Shown here: positions 24,240 through 36,579 of the stretch, one piece after another
Layout of the letters: the number at the start of each line of letters is the position of its first letter
Numbering within the stretch: position 1 is the stretch's first letter
Origin: Paracentrotus lividus
Taxonomy: Eukaryota > Echinodermata > Echinoidea > Camarodonta > Echinidae
DNA length: 64,000 nt
Assembly: GCA_940671915.1 (NCBI GenBank)
Contig: CALNVZ010002100.1
Location: 17,401,683 to 17,465,682 of the forward strand
Reading direction: 5' to 3'
The notes under the pieces: model-generated
What the model was told of the DNA's origin: nothing
The model's database searches: none
Seen by the model: only the letters and a program-made list of their open reading frames with translations
Position numbers and translations under genes: made by a program

Positions 24240-26940
24240 ACGGAGTTATCGTGGTTTGTGCATGAGACTGGCTCCACGATGCGTCACCGTCTTCTCTATT
24301 AACATGCACGGTTATAAACTTGTGACTAGCAACAGTCAAATAAAGGGAGGTGGAGTCGGATTTTATGTTACCAAACCTGAATTATGAATATTAGCTGAAT
24401 TTATCAAATGTCAGACGTGATAGAAAATATTTTCATGGAAATTTAAAGTTCCGAATAAAGGCAATTTAGTTATTGAGTGAAGTTTATCGGCCGCCAAATT
24501 CTAACCCAGTTGACTTTATTCAATCACTCCATGCCCTTTTATCTGACAATACTTTGAAACAAAACTTGTATTGTAATGGGAGACTTTAATCTCAACATTT
24601 GAATAGTCAAGATAATCATGAACTTGCTTGTGATTTCCTCAACTTGATGCTATTAAATCTTACGTCCCTCTTATCAGAAGACCATACAGTTAATTCTGAT
24701 AGTGCACATCTACACTTATTGATAATATTTTGTTTAATTATTTTATCTTCATAGTCACCTCTAGGTATTATGGTGTCTGAATATTTCTGATTCATTTCCC
24801 ATTTATGCCGTGATGTCCTTCTCGAATTATATGATGACCGTTTTCATGACATCTTAAGATTCGTTGTTATGTCAGAAACTAACCTCATATAAACTTTAGG
24901 GAGAGGTTAGCGGAGAGCAGTTGATTGGTCTTCAGTGTACACTCAAAATAATGTTGACTATGTCATACAACAATTTTATTCATATTCTAACATCCAACTT
25001 AAATTTAACTATACTCTTTCAAAAACCAAATTCTAGAAACAGAAAAAGAATTCCTAAAAATCCTTGTATCACGAAATTTCTTCTTCAGTCAAGTAAACCG
25101 TAAAAACAAATTGTTTTATAAACAAAAGATAAACCCTAGTACTCGGAATAGGACTCAATATGTTCGGTATCGTAAATGTACTTACATCATCTATACGTGC
25201 CTTAAACAATTATATTTCTCACGCCAGTTTGAAAAACACAAATTTGATATAAAAGTACGTGGAAGGGTGATCAACGAAGCACTTAATGCTAAAAACGATA
25301 CTGATCCACCTATACATTCATAAAAATAATCGCAAGATTGATGACCCTCAGATATGGGCCGTAGGTATTCAACGACTTTATTTGTTAAATTGGCCAATCT
25401 TGCAATAATATTCCAAACACGAACACAGACTTTCATAAATTTCTAAATGATCCTAACCCACAAGTCCTCTCTTTTTAAATCCCATTATAGAGGAAGAAAC
25501 AAAGAATATCATGAATTAATCTTAATACAAATAAAAAGAGCGCTGGCTATGATGGACTTACAAACTCCTAGTAGACTTAAGAATATTGTGACGTAATTAT
25601 TTCCCCACTCACTTTTATTTTTAATTGTCGTTAACCACAGGTGCAGTCCCTCTTAATATGAAAATAGCTAGAGTTGTCCCAATTTCAAAAAAGGACAAAA
25701 GAATCCCTTAATAATTACCGTCCGATTTCCCTTTAACAATCAATTTCAAAAAATCCTCGAAAAGTGGTTATACACGAACCACAAAATTTTCTCTTCGATA
25801 GCAAATTCTTTCTGACTCCCAGTTTGGTTTTCGCAGAATCATAGTACAATACATGCTACTCGCTTAGAAAAACTACTTATGCAATGATGATGTCTCACAT
25901 ACTATGGGTTCAAGATTTTCAAAACCTTTGATACATTTAACTGACGATATTAATTGAGAAATTACTCACTATGTATACGTGGTGTTTCCGTAGCGGTTTT
26001 ATCTTTCAAATAGATACAATTGTAAGTATTTTCAATGGCCAGATTCCTCACTCCAAATTGTGACCCTGTTGGTGTCGCCATACAAGGTCCCTTTTAGGGC
26101 CCGCTTTTTATTTATCTTTGTATTTATGATCTAGGAATTCTTCCACCATTACTTTCATTTATTGTTTTGCAGACGACATCTATCTGTTGCCTAACTATCG
26201 CGACCCCCCAAACACTTGGGATATCAAATAAATAACTTGATTCTGAACATCCTGGATTAATATTTCGGGGATTTCACCCTTATACTTAAGTTTGATCTTT
26301 TGATGAGCAGTATACATTGGTTCACATTCGGGAACCCCATAACATGTTGATCTGTTAAAAGTATTTTCTTTATCGTCTGATTTTAGTGCAATACACTATG
26401 TCTTATTATAAATTTTAAACACATTGTATTGACATGCCTTCTATTTAGTCTAAATATACTGTTACCAAGGTAAGCTTTTTTGAAATGATTCAGTAATTAC
26501 AACTTAAGTTTGATGCTCACTATAATTCTTGGACTTTTACATAGACAGTGATTATCTAATCTTGACAATTCACGACATTAGTTATACTCTGGCATGAGAA
26601 CGGGTCTCTCTCAAGATAACTACCGGTATACTTAACAAACTCAAATCTACTCTTTCTCTAGAGGATTTTAATATGTCGGATATTTCTACTTTAATTATCC
26701 CTTACTTAACTATGGAATTCTGCGCGGGGGAAGCCGCTCTATAATTTGATAAACATTCTTTCTCGCATACAAAAGCGTGGCGATCAAGAAATGTCCAATA
26801 ATGTAGATATCTGGCACCACACTAAGACCTTTTTTACTATCACAAAATTCTAAAAATATCAGAACTTGTTTCTTTTCAACTAGGTATATTATATGAACAA
26901 ATTATCCAAACTAATGTCTATCTTGGAAATCTTTTTAAAA
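24240..26940 (+). mobile_element. long LINE remnant, endonuclease to RT, CR1/Jockey-like
   Basis: This is the most complete LINE here. NKGGGVGF-like sequence near 24340 and VMGDFNLNI near 24575 are endonuclease motifs. The linker follows (NPCITKFLLQSSKP near 25062, then NKLFYKQKINPS near 25107). NTNKKSAGYDGLTNSL appears in pieces near 25525-25570, and NNYRPISL near 25712. SQFGFRRNHSTIHAT is near 25820-25860. QGPF/GPLF near 26085 and FADDIYL near 26170 are RT catalytic-region motifs, and the catalytic Asp pair is intact as FADD. Stops and frame changes are frequent throughout. The TU-like foldback element begins directly after it. Confidence 0.8.
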
Positions 26941-26977
26941 TGTTCGGATGGATTAGATTCCCTACGGGTAGCATCAA

Positions 26978-28680
26978 CGATAGTCCGTCGGAGTCTCTAT
27001 TCAGCTCCGAGGTTCGAAGTCGTGTGGTCGCGATAGTCCGCGGGGGTGGGGGGGGGGGGGAAGTGATTGTTTGTACTTGAAGGTTCGTTATTTCGAAAAT
27101 AGTAAAATAGGTTCTCATTATTCCGAAAATGGATTAGGCCTAAGTCCAAAATAGAAAATGGTTCGTTAGTCCGAAAATGGAAAAAAGGATTCATTTGTCC
27201 CGAACTAATGAAAAAAAAGGTTCGTTAGCCAGAAAAATAGAAAAAGGTTCGTGATTCCGAAAATAGAATAAGATGTCGTTGATTCGAAATAGAAGAACAA
27301 GGTTGTTGACATCAGTAATAATAGAAAAAAGTTCTCTGTATTTCCGAAATTGAGGCTTATTATGTGCCTGAGCGAATGGATAAGAAATGAAATAACCCTG
27401 GCCAGATAAGGGGGATTTTTGGGGTAGGAGGGGTGTCTATTTAACAGATCTGGCGTTAATTTGTGAATTTCGGAGAATTTATTTTACATAATTAGCACGG
27501 CGACTCTTGCTGAAGTTTCTCGCATCTAAAGATCGGGCCGTTTTTTAACATATTCTATATATTAATAACAAGTGATAATTGTATTAACTTCGACCTATAG
27601 GTGGTAAATGTTCGAAGGGCTATATAAAATGTAAATATGATATTATTATTATCCGCAATTCTTTCGAGTTCCGGTCTTATTTAATGAAGAATGTGATCTC
27701 CTCGACGTTATCGGACACGACTTCTCGTCGAAAGAAGGAATAATTTTTGCTTACTTTAAATCGGGCCGTTTCACGCTCATTAACTTTAATATTATTTCAG
27801 GCAAACTACTTTTTCATAAGAAATTATATCAAAACATCATCAGCGGCGACTTCTTCGGTAAAAGAATTTAAGATTTCTTTCTAAAATGGGCCGTTATCAC
27901 CCTTCATAACTACTAATTATTAAATTCCACAGTTGATATCCATTCCGTATTCATTTATGAAAATATTCTTTATTCGGTTATAGAACACGCCGCCGATGCT
28001 TTCTTTTTTCGACATAACTTCTTAATGAAATAAAGACGTGGGCGATATTTAGTTGCGGAAATCTAATTTGTAGTTGCCCATTCGGTTTTTTCGGCTTCGC
28101 CACAGAAACTTACTAGGTATTTTCAGTTGTCGATTAACGGAACCTCATCTTCATATTCGTAAAACAGATCTTCGGAATAAGAACTTTATTCTATTTTCGG
28201 AATACGAACCACTTTTCTATTTTCGGAATAACGAACCTTTTTCTTGTTTCGGACTAACGAATCCTGTTTTTCATTTTCGGACTAACGTACGAACCTCTTC
28301 TATTTCGGACTAACAAACCTTTTTCTATTTTCGGACTAACAAACCTGTTAATTTCCATTTTCGACTAATGAACCATTTTTTCCATTTTCGGTACTAACCA
28401 ACCTTTTTCTATTTACGGACTAATTGAACTTTTTTCATTTTCAGGAACTAACGAACTTTTTTCTATATTCTGGAACTAACGACACTTTTACTATTTCGGA
28501 ATAACACCTTCAGAAGTAACAAAAATGCACCCCCCCCCCCGGCGACTATTCGAACCGCTGGAACTAACGGACCCGCGGCCTAGACTATCGCCCGCGACTA
28601 TCTGACCCGCGGACTATAGCGACGGGTACTTATCGGACCCGCGGCTACGCCGCGATGACTATCGGAACCCGCGACTATCG
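26978..28680. mobile_element. TU-like foldback element with tandem-repeat inverted arms
   Basis: The arms are inverted relative to each other. The left arm (about 26978-27345) reads GATAGTCCGCGGG, then a G-run (27042-27060), then repeats of GGTTCGTTAGTCCGAAAATGG. The right arm (about 28140-28680) reads repeats of about 25 bases (CATTTTCGGACTAACGAACC), then a C-run (28530-28540), then 16-base units of GGACCCGCGGACTATC type. So each arm has an outer 16-base-unit domain, a G/C run and an inner 25-base-unit domain, as described for sea urchin TU foldback elements. The middle (27345-28100) is non-coding to the eye and has loose repeats around GGGCCGTT near 27535, 27765 and 27885. The right arm recurs at 36580-37120. 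Confidence 0.75.
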
Positions 28681-29694
28681 GCTGTAACATCCCTACATAC
28701 TTTCCTACTACGTCAGGAGCAACGCATATCACCTATGCAGCAGGTCCACAATCGTCGGTAGGCTACGGGGCACGTGCCATGACAACGATAGCTGGTTGCA
28801 TGTACAACGCTACGCACAGGTCAACTGTCAACTTCGTTGGACTTTTCCTGCGTTTGTGTAGTAAGGGTTATTATATGAAAACTTCCTTGCTAAGCGTCGT
28901 TACTATGCTCATCGTGTTATGCGACATGACGAGGTACCTCCATCTGCACGAATTTCTCTTACGAAATCCATCGCTTAGGGAGTTGTCCAGCGATCGTACG
29001 GGAACGCGAGTTGTGACCGCCGCATTTACTCACGTACTCGAACATATTTTTATGCCTCAAAAATTATTCATTGTATAGTTGAGGACAAGTACTGGAGACG
29101 CCCTCCCCACAGAGATTATGAAAGTCCGTCTTTACTTCGACTTTGTAAACGTAAACTTAAAAGAGAACTGCTTTTAAAGAGCGTAATGATTGTCAATGTA
29201 TACTGAGACTGGGTACCACGACACTGATATTGTCACTTCTTATATCTATTTTGGCATTGTATGTTCAGCTAAGAGAAAAGATTACTTTTATTTTATAGAA
29301 GATGTTTTCTGTTACCATAGCGCGAGCATTTTATTACCTTGTACAAATTTATATACATTTTTTTTTCTTCTTACTTTTTTATTTTCCTTAATTACTTTGC
29401 ATTGGTCATGATTAAATATTCATATCCGTTCTCTATTTATTAACCACGTATCATATTCCATTGGGGCTACAGCCTTACAAGCTCGCTTTCCATATGTAGG
29501 TTCCAGCATTCATGTTTCTCTTAATGTAATCTTCTAACTTCATATATGGCCATCTTATTCCTTTATGTATTTTACTATTTATTATTTTTGTTCATTGAAA
29601 TATTGTATAACGATGTAACATGAGAGATATGGAAGAATAAATGAAAATGAAATTTGAAAAATGTATATAGATGCCAGTTAGCACGTCTTCTTGT

Positions 29695-29840
29695 ATCCCT
29701 GGTTATGGGCATTTTCATCATAGGACTTGTCGGACGTTTTATCCGCAAAGCTGCACTCTCAGTCAATCAGATGCAAGCATTTATCAGTAGCTTGTAACAG
29801 TTTGTCGGATAAAACCGTCGACAAGTCTTTGATGAAATGC
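29695..29840. mobile_element. small MITE present only in copy 1
   Basis: The inverted ends read GGCATTTTCATCATAGGACT on the left and, on the opposite strand, GGCATTTCATCAAAGACTTG. Each is followed by a GTCGG-AC-GTTTTATCCG-like stretch. The matching site in copy 2 (about 38034-38045) lacks these roughly 145 bases and joins CTTGT to CCAGCTTTAGC. The exact ends and target duplication are blurred by indels. Confidence 0.7.
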
Positions 29841-30039
29841 CAGCTTTAGCAGCACTGAGATTATTACTGTAAGCAAGCTGACCGTGTAACTTCCACTCTT
29901 CCGTCTCCCTACATATAGTATAATCAAAGAGGTGCCAATTGTTGTTTGCATATTTTCAATATTTTCCCAATACATAGCAAATTCCACTCACAACCCACAC
30001 GCCTTTTAAGTGCCTCACACACACCCCACCCATCCTTTT

Positions 30040-30085
30040 CTCAGCGCACACCACACACACACACAACACATACAAACACACGTTT
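30040..30085 (+). repeat. CA-rich simple repeat
   Basis: Imperfect ACACAC tract; the same tract is at about 38228-38258 in copy 2. Confidence 0.85.
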
Positions 30086-31525
30086 ATATAAACACCTAAA
30101 AGGCCATATACACGGATATAAAAGCACAAGAAAGATACGGATGAACTTATATCTTCTTCGTTTCATTTTGTTTATCTGCTTAAATTTATGTTTATGTTAT
30201 GATTTTTTATTTTTGAATAGTTATTTCATATAACGTCCACTTTATAGTATATATACCCCCGCGTTTTGGGACACGGAAAATAACTTTAGACTTAAATATT
30301 TAATAAGCCTTTAAGAAAGCCAGTATTCACTTGCTCATTGTAAGAGTTGTCTTATCACTCTGATCTCTGACTTGTCTAAATTGAAGACGTTTCCGACAAT
30401 CGATGTTCGGCTATTTGGGTATTGGGGGTTGTGAATAAGTGGATGTTCTTCATAACATTTTTCTACTAATTTGATAATACAGTTGATAAATTAAATTTGT
30501 CCTCTGTCATTCCTATGAATGGGTGTTCCTTCTGATCAACTAGATAATTCTCGTTTTCCGCCCTTACACTTGAGATACGCCAGACTTGGCATTCGAAGGA
30601 CCAATCGAATCCTCCTACATGTACCCTCCTCTTATTCTTACTCTCCCTGCCTCTGCAGCCAAAGATAATTGATTCTGATTTGCCGAGTGATGATGAAGAG
30701 GATGTAGTCCGAATGTACTTGTACAAAGGTCGCAACTCTGTCTTTGGTACTCACTCTGGTGGATGTCATCAGATCTTAAAATAACAAATATTTTCAAATA
30801 AGATAACTGTTTTACTCTTTTATTCATTCGTTATTTTCTATTGTAGTGTATTTATCGCTCATCCAGAATCCGAGTGAGCATAATACACTTCTCTTTCTAC
30901 AAGAAGGAACAGAGAGAAAATTTTAGAATGCAGAGAGTAGAGGGCAAAAGCACTTTAGATTTATGGTTTCCGAAAAATGCTAGATGAAATTGCAAATAAA
31001 TTTGACATTTGTAACTAGATTAGTATCCTGGAAGTTTTATCTTGTTCTTACTAGGTTTGACCAGTTCATTGCTTGATTTATAATTAACAGTTACAAACAG
31101 TGTCTGCTATGCCTTATTATTTCTTTAGTAGTGAAGAATGTTAGAGACTGGTAGGAAAGAAGGTTGAACCTTTCTTAAATTAATGCAGCTACTAATTCTT
31201 TATAGTCTTTTAATAGTATTCATTGTAATGTCTCAATTCACCATAGTTTTCTCGTTCGAAGATTGATTATATTATAATATTAATATATCATAATATATAT
31301 ACATTGTATTTGTATATATATTATATTAGGCCTCTGTAAGTAGTTACTTTCTTCGTGTAAATATCGCATATTGGTGTGTGTGATGTGGTAGTGTGTGTGT
31401 GCTGATGTGTGTGTGTGTTTGTGGGTTTTTGTGTTGGTAGCATTGTGTATGGTCTCTATGCGGGTGGGCGTGGTCGAATAACCTTTGTTAGAAACACTCA
31501 TTATCAAAAGTTTCGATAAGTTAGT

Positions 31526-31675
31526 TCGTACAGGACAACTATTCCTACCCCCGGACAATTATGCCCACCGGACAATAACCAGATAGGGTTTAGGGTTAGG
31601 TGGTAGTGTTGGTGGAATATTTGATGGGGTAGTTGTCTTAGGGATAATTGCCAGGGGGTAGTTTTTCAATTATTC
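31526..31675. repeat. GGACAA(T/C)TACCC-family inverted repeat element
   Basis: It starts with CAGGACAACTATTCC and CCCGGACAATTATGCCC and ends with GGGGTAGTTGTC and ATTGCCAGGGGGTAG, so the ends are inverted and made of short repeated units. The middle has AGATAGGGTTTAGGGTTAGG. The same element is at about 39535-39670 in copy 2, and relatives lie near 17660 and 58850. Confidence 0.6.
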
Positions 31676-32359
31676 TTCACATTAAGACCTAACATTAAAA
31701 TTAGTATAGTTTATGAGTGGTCCGACTTGTCATTCAAATTGACTCTGTTAATTAGCTTGATGCAGTCAGGTAAACTAAAGAATCAACAAAATTAAGTCAC
31801 TTATTTAGTCGCTTCCCAGAGTTGAGGAATTTAAAACATTACATTGACGAAAAGCAGGTGAGTTTCGAGTTACTTGAAATCGTGTCTTTATGTTCAAATT
31901 GCAGTAGATGATTTTTTCTGAAGGATCGCATTCTGTTTCGGCATCTTTTCAGCAGATGTTTTAAATGCCATTATCCGTTGTATGTCACCGAGTGAGCTTA
32001 GAGTGCGCTACTCGCTGCCTAACTCTGAGACTCGATGGGGATTTCCCTCGCTCGTTTTGTCGATGCACATTTACAGTAGTTTGCGGGCACAACCATGGAG
32101 GGTTGGTCCATAATGCATGTATCAGGGTGGTATTTCTGAGAAAGTATGCCCGAATTTGAGACTTCTAATTACGTTCTCGTGACATCTCTTTAAGTGATCA
32201 TTGTTATCAGGCCCCTCCTATAGAGCTTTCAACCAATCAAATTTAATGTTGCGATCATCTGGTTTTAAAGATGTTTCCAATATTATTTTATTTTATTTAT
32301 TTATTTTTAATTCTTAATGATGTTGAATATTGGTAATGAATGTATTATACAATGCAATA

Positions 32360-33185
32360 CCCTGATAGCAGACTGAACGTTTAAAGACGTCTTAAAACTG
32401 GTCAAAACTGGTCAAGCCGTCATACATTCGTAAACACGACATCTTTAATGATGGTCTTAATGACGTCTTTCCAACGATTAATAGAATCTGATATTTAAAT
32501 ATCTTACATGTTTCTATGCGAATGTTGATTATATGTCTTTCTTGTTGTAATGACTTTCAGAAGACGTTAATCTATTTTTGGACAAAAAATGTATGACTAG
32601 TAATAATAGACGTCTTATATGATGTTTTACGACGTCTATAAGAACTTTTCTTAGTTCATTTTTGACCAAAATACGACAAATCTTTAAGACGTCTTTAAAA
32701 CGTCTATAAGACTTTTTGATGTCTTTACGACGTCTATAAGACCAGCTTTTCTTGTCATTTTTTGACCAAAATACGACATCTTTAAGACGTCTTTAAACGT
32801 CTATAAGAAACTTTTTTGTTCTATTTTTACCCAAATATGATTATCTTTAAGAACGTCTTTACGACGTTTATAAGATCACTTCCTTGTACAATTTTTTTGA
32901 CCAAAATACACATCTTTAAGAAAGTCCTTAAACACGTCTATAAGACAACTTTTTGATGTCTTTACGACGTCTATAAGACTACTTTTCTTGTCATTTTTTT
33001 TGAGCCCAAAATACGACAATCTTTAAGACGTCTTTAAAAACGTCCTATAAGACAACTTTTTTGTCTATTTTTTACCCAATAAAATAACCCGATTTTAAAT
33101 TTCCTTTTTTAAAAGAAAACCGTTTCTTTTAAAAACGAACGTTTATAAGACAACTTTTTGCCTTTCATTTTTGAACCAAAATACA
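32360..33185. repeat. ACGTC-palindrome minisatellite within a CCCTGATAGCA-ended element
   Basis: The terminus CCCTGATAGCA is followed by GACGTC-type words and then, from about 32590, by an array of roughly 65-75-base units. The core of each unit is CTTTAAGACGTCTTTA, then CGTCTATAAGAC, then CTTTTCTTGTCATTTTTGACC. Two unit versions (TTGACCAAAATACGACATC and TTACCCAAATACGAT) tend to alternate, suggesting a higher-order unit of two. The matching array in copy 2 is 40338-41470, with a MITE inserted in it. Confidence 0.75.
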
Positions 33186-33577
33186 AATGTTTTCCTGGTT
33201 GGTCATGAATAATATCATTTAAGCAGTATTCTGAGATTTTGAAAAAGAGGGGAAAATGAATAGAAATATGCAATCTTAAGCCATGTAACGCGGCATTTGG
33301 CTTATTGACATAATAATTGTTTTTAAATTATTATCATATTATGTATACACAATTTCAAGGTGCTTAAATAATGACAATTCTTCTATTTCAATTAACAAAA
33401 AGTGTAATTTAATAATAGTAACTGTATTTCTTCAAACATTTTGGTACTGTAGCACTTTATGTTAGCAGGACAGACACAACTGCAGTATAATAGGGCCTTT
33501 GTGTAGGACGCTTATAGGTTTAATTATTAGGATATGGTTAGTGATAGGATAGGATAGGATCAGTATTAATGTCAACA

Positions 33578-33862
33578 TCCCTGATAGCACAGTGACGTCC
33601 TTAAATACGTGCAAGGAAAATTTTATGACGTATAATTTGCAACCCGCCGTATGTACGTCTTAAGACGTCGTATTTTTACGTGCATAAAGAATGTCCAGTT
33701 TTAGACGTAATAATGACGTAAAAAATACGAATGTTCTTTAAGACGTCAAACGTGGGTGCATTACGTTCATAATTAGATGTCTTTTCCTTGACGTTCTTTA
33801 AGTACGTCTGTACTGACGTCTTTAAGACGTCATTTTAAGAAGTCACTCGTGCTATCTAGGGA
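33578..33862. mobile_element. MITE with TCCCTGATAGCAC ends
   Basis: The left end TCCCTGATAGCACAGTGACG and the right end (read inversely TCCCTAGATAGCACGAGTGAC) are inverted. The interior is rich in ACGTC and TTTACG words. It shares its terminus with the array starting at 32360, so both may be parts of one 1.5 kb element (32360-33862). Copy 2 has it at about 41858-42112. Confidence 0.65.
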
Positions 33863-36330
33863 CATGTATTGATATTTCCCTTTTGTTTAAAATAATGAAT
33901 TCTGTCACATCTTACCTAAAATATGTAATTACCTTCACGACCTTGTCGAATATCGATGAAAGAAATTGTCATTTCCCTGCCATTCCAATTTTGAATTTGT
34001 AATGTAAATCATACGTCGACGAAGTAATAATTCTGCATGACAATAGATCTAAAGCATGGTGAAGGAAAAACAATCCTTTAGTTATAAGCGGACATCTGAA
34101 TATCCGCATACTGATAATAAATGGACGTCTGGTAACTCTGCATAAGAACACAGGTTGTTGCTTTGTTTGTTGTTGTTGTTTTATATTTTACGGCGCTTTC
34201 ATTCACTTATATGAATATTACCTAGGTAATAAAATACCGATGCGACTTATACTGAGAAGTTGTGACTAGTAATACTTAGGTAAATTATGAAATGTTACTA
34301 GTTTTCAATTGTGATCTGATTTATCACCGCTAAACAATATTTTTAAAATTACACGAAAACATAATTGTGGATCTGCTGGACATGCTAATAGCGTAAAGTT
34401 CTGATGACATCCATAAAACGTTCTAATTGGTAAACCTATAAGAGGAATCTAGACATGTCAATGTGGCGTTTCTTTACGACCAATGATGACTTTGAGTTTG
34501 ACCTAAGATTGTTATGAGTGAGGTAATTACTGAACTAATTTCAGGTTCCCCTCGCCGGTTTGTCTCGATGCTGTCGCAGCTGCCTTACCCGCGTCTGGTC
34601 AGAGTAGTCGCTGTTGAAAGTGACTCACAATAAACCCTGACGCTGAGAAATAAACGCTGAGTAACCTTCCTCCTGTCACATTTTAGCATTAGAGTGTCAA
34701 TGTGGTTGTAGGAATGGTCTCAAACTATGCGACAATGCAACCTTCAGTAGAAAATGAGCTACCCCCAAAACATAGCTGTGCGCCAACCGAAGACGAAATG
34801 ATCCCCGTCAACGGTCCCCACGTTTATATTTGGTTTAACAGCCTCTATCAGACCTTCTGGTCGGCTATGCCTAATTTGTTGAGGCCCCTCACTAACTACA
34901 CAATATGAAATGTGGCCGACGTCTCGGTGATCAGACGTCACGATGACGTTCCTATATGAGTTCCAATTGTCCAACGTGAAACTTATATGTTTTTCAAAAC
35001 CCTGCATTTTTGTGCTCCGCAATATCCAAAGTGCACGTCGTCCCATGATACTGAAGGGAAACCAATGGTCCACATCCATTCAGGTCTTCATTTGGCTCCT
35101 GCACACCTGTGGCCCAAACAGATGTCACTATGGTCTACACAACCGCAGCCTTTAAAAACCCTACGAACGAACGCCTCATGGCCCAGAGATTTCTTTTGAC
35201 CAATAAGCCATCCCGGCATCCTCACAATGTAGTTCAAATAAAGACTGTAGGGCATAACTGTGGACAAGTATGGATTTCAGTGATAAATGTTACATATTTC
35301 ATTCGTAATATAGGATCGGTTCCAGAATGTTGTTACTTATGATATTGCATAGAGCCATGTATATAACATTGAACTTTCTTTGAAACAGAGTGCGTAGTGA
35401 CCATGCAAGACCACGAAGATTACCAGGAGTTTCATGGGTAATTGCTGATGTCACAGCATGAGCCGGATAAAGAAAACGTACGAGAAACGAATAACTCTGT
35501 TTGTTTTATTCCATCCTGTTAGCTCTTTCATTCTTGAGGAAAAGTACGTTTGATTTTTTGGCTACCGGTTAATATCTTCCGCCAAAGAGACCATAAAACG
35601 TTATGCGTGACCTTTAACGGTTAAAGTAAATCCAATGATGAAAAAAAGGGACATGCAGACGCTTAGTTTTATTGGATATTAACGCGATTTCAAAATTGAA
35701 ATGTTATTCCTTGTTCAGTTTTTGAGAACAGCATAACGGATGAATAATTGCAACATTCATTTGACTTGTGTACATTTTCAGTTATTTGACAGTGAGCATG
35801 AGCAAGTCATGGCTATGTTGTGGATCTCCGTCATTGTCCCCCTGACTTGCCTTCTATATACCCCTGCATGATCCGTGCCAGGAAACGACGGATATATCCC
35901 TGTATAATCGTAGATGATTGCAGACTCTGATGAACTACTGGCATGCCTCGAAAACGAATCTGATAACGAAGACAGCTTAAACTGATCGATGATAAATGAT
36001 GACTCCATTTTAAGTTGATTTCATTGAGGATGAATTTTTTTTCCCGATATAAAATACTTGTGACGTAAATAATAATGGCATACTATAAACTGGAGGATAT
36101 GATAGTTCCTAGTCTCATTATGCTAATCATTACTTCTAACTTATGATTATTTATTTGAGAAGTTCCAAAATGTATTTGCTACGTTTATCTGGTCTGAAAT
36201 ACGTTAGTCATAAATAATTGTGTTTGACATGAGAAAAAAGGTGATCAATGTCTGACATTAATTTGTAGCACAGTCGAATGTAACGACACTGTTCCAAGCC
36301 GTCCTTTGCTTCAGATTTGTCCTTTAATAC
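33863..36330. other. unique-looking part of copy 1, no gene recognised
   Basis: GC content is moderate, with several short frames on both strands, the longest being 106 codons (34759-35079, minus). None matches a protein family I recognise, and none survives in the second copy at 42113-44850. Confidence 0.5.
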
Positions 36331-36425
36331 CCGTCACAACTGAGCTGTTCTTACTACGTCCTTGCAGAATCCTTGCCGACGGGGTGTGTGAACGCGAGTG
36401 GACTAGTAAAGCTTAATTCGGGCAT
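36330..36425. mobile_element. start of a CCGTCACACTGAG-family element, cut by the gap
   Basis: CCCGTCACAACTGAGCTG near 36329 followed by TTCTTACTACGTCCTTGCA is the same left end seen at 44853. The contig stops about 95 bases into it. Confidence 0.65.
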
Positions 36426-36525
36426 NNNNNNNNNNNNNNNNNNNNNNNNNNNNNNNNNNNNNNNNNNNNNNNNNNNNNNNNNNNNNNNNNNNNNNNNNNN
36501 NNNNNNNNNNNNNNNNNNNNNNNNN
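36426..36525. other. assembly gap of exactly 100 N
   Basis: A 100-base N run is a common convention for a join of unknown size. Open frames drawn across it are meaningless. Confidence 1.
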
Positions 36526-36579
36526 GGTAGCAAACAACCTTCACGACGCACGATTACTAGTATTTCAGTTTGGATTAAC

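Larger units (their letters stand above)
28105..36425 (+). repeat. copy 1 of the 8.3 kb duplicated segment (ends at gap)
   Basis: This segment matches 36550-44945 in the same orientation from end to end. Landmarks are CTGTAAC-ATCCCTACATAC at 28682 and 37121, the CA tract at 30045 and 38235, and CCCTGATAGCA at 32360 and 40338. Others are CTCGCCGGTTTGTCTCGAT at 34552 and 42843, and TACTACGTCCTTGCA at 36354 and 44879. The copies differ by one- to three-base indels every few bases. It ends exactly at the 100-N gap. It holds no credible gene; open frames such as 28779-29078 and 34759-35079 (minus) are not kept in the other copy. Confidence 0.9.

Noticed and set aside
28779-29078. 99-codon plus-strand frame with hydrophobic stretches
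   Set aside because: The matching bases in copy 2 (37210-37470) do not keep it, and a different frame on the other strand is longest there.
32590-33185. CRISPR-like repeat array
   Set aside because: The units are contiguous and diverged with no unique spacers, and the context is clearly animal genomic DNA.
34759-35079. 106-codon minus-strand frame
   Set aside because: Not preserved in the second copy of the segment (about 43130-43440), where indels not divisible by three cross it, and no family resemblance was seen.
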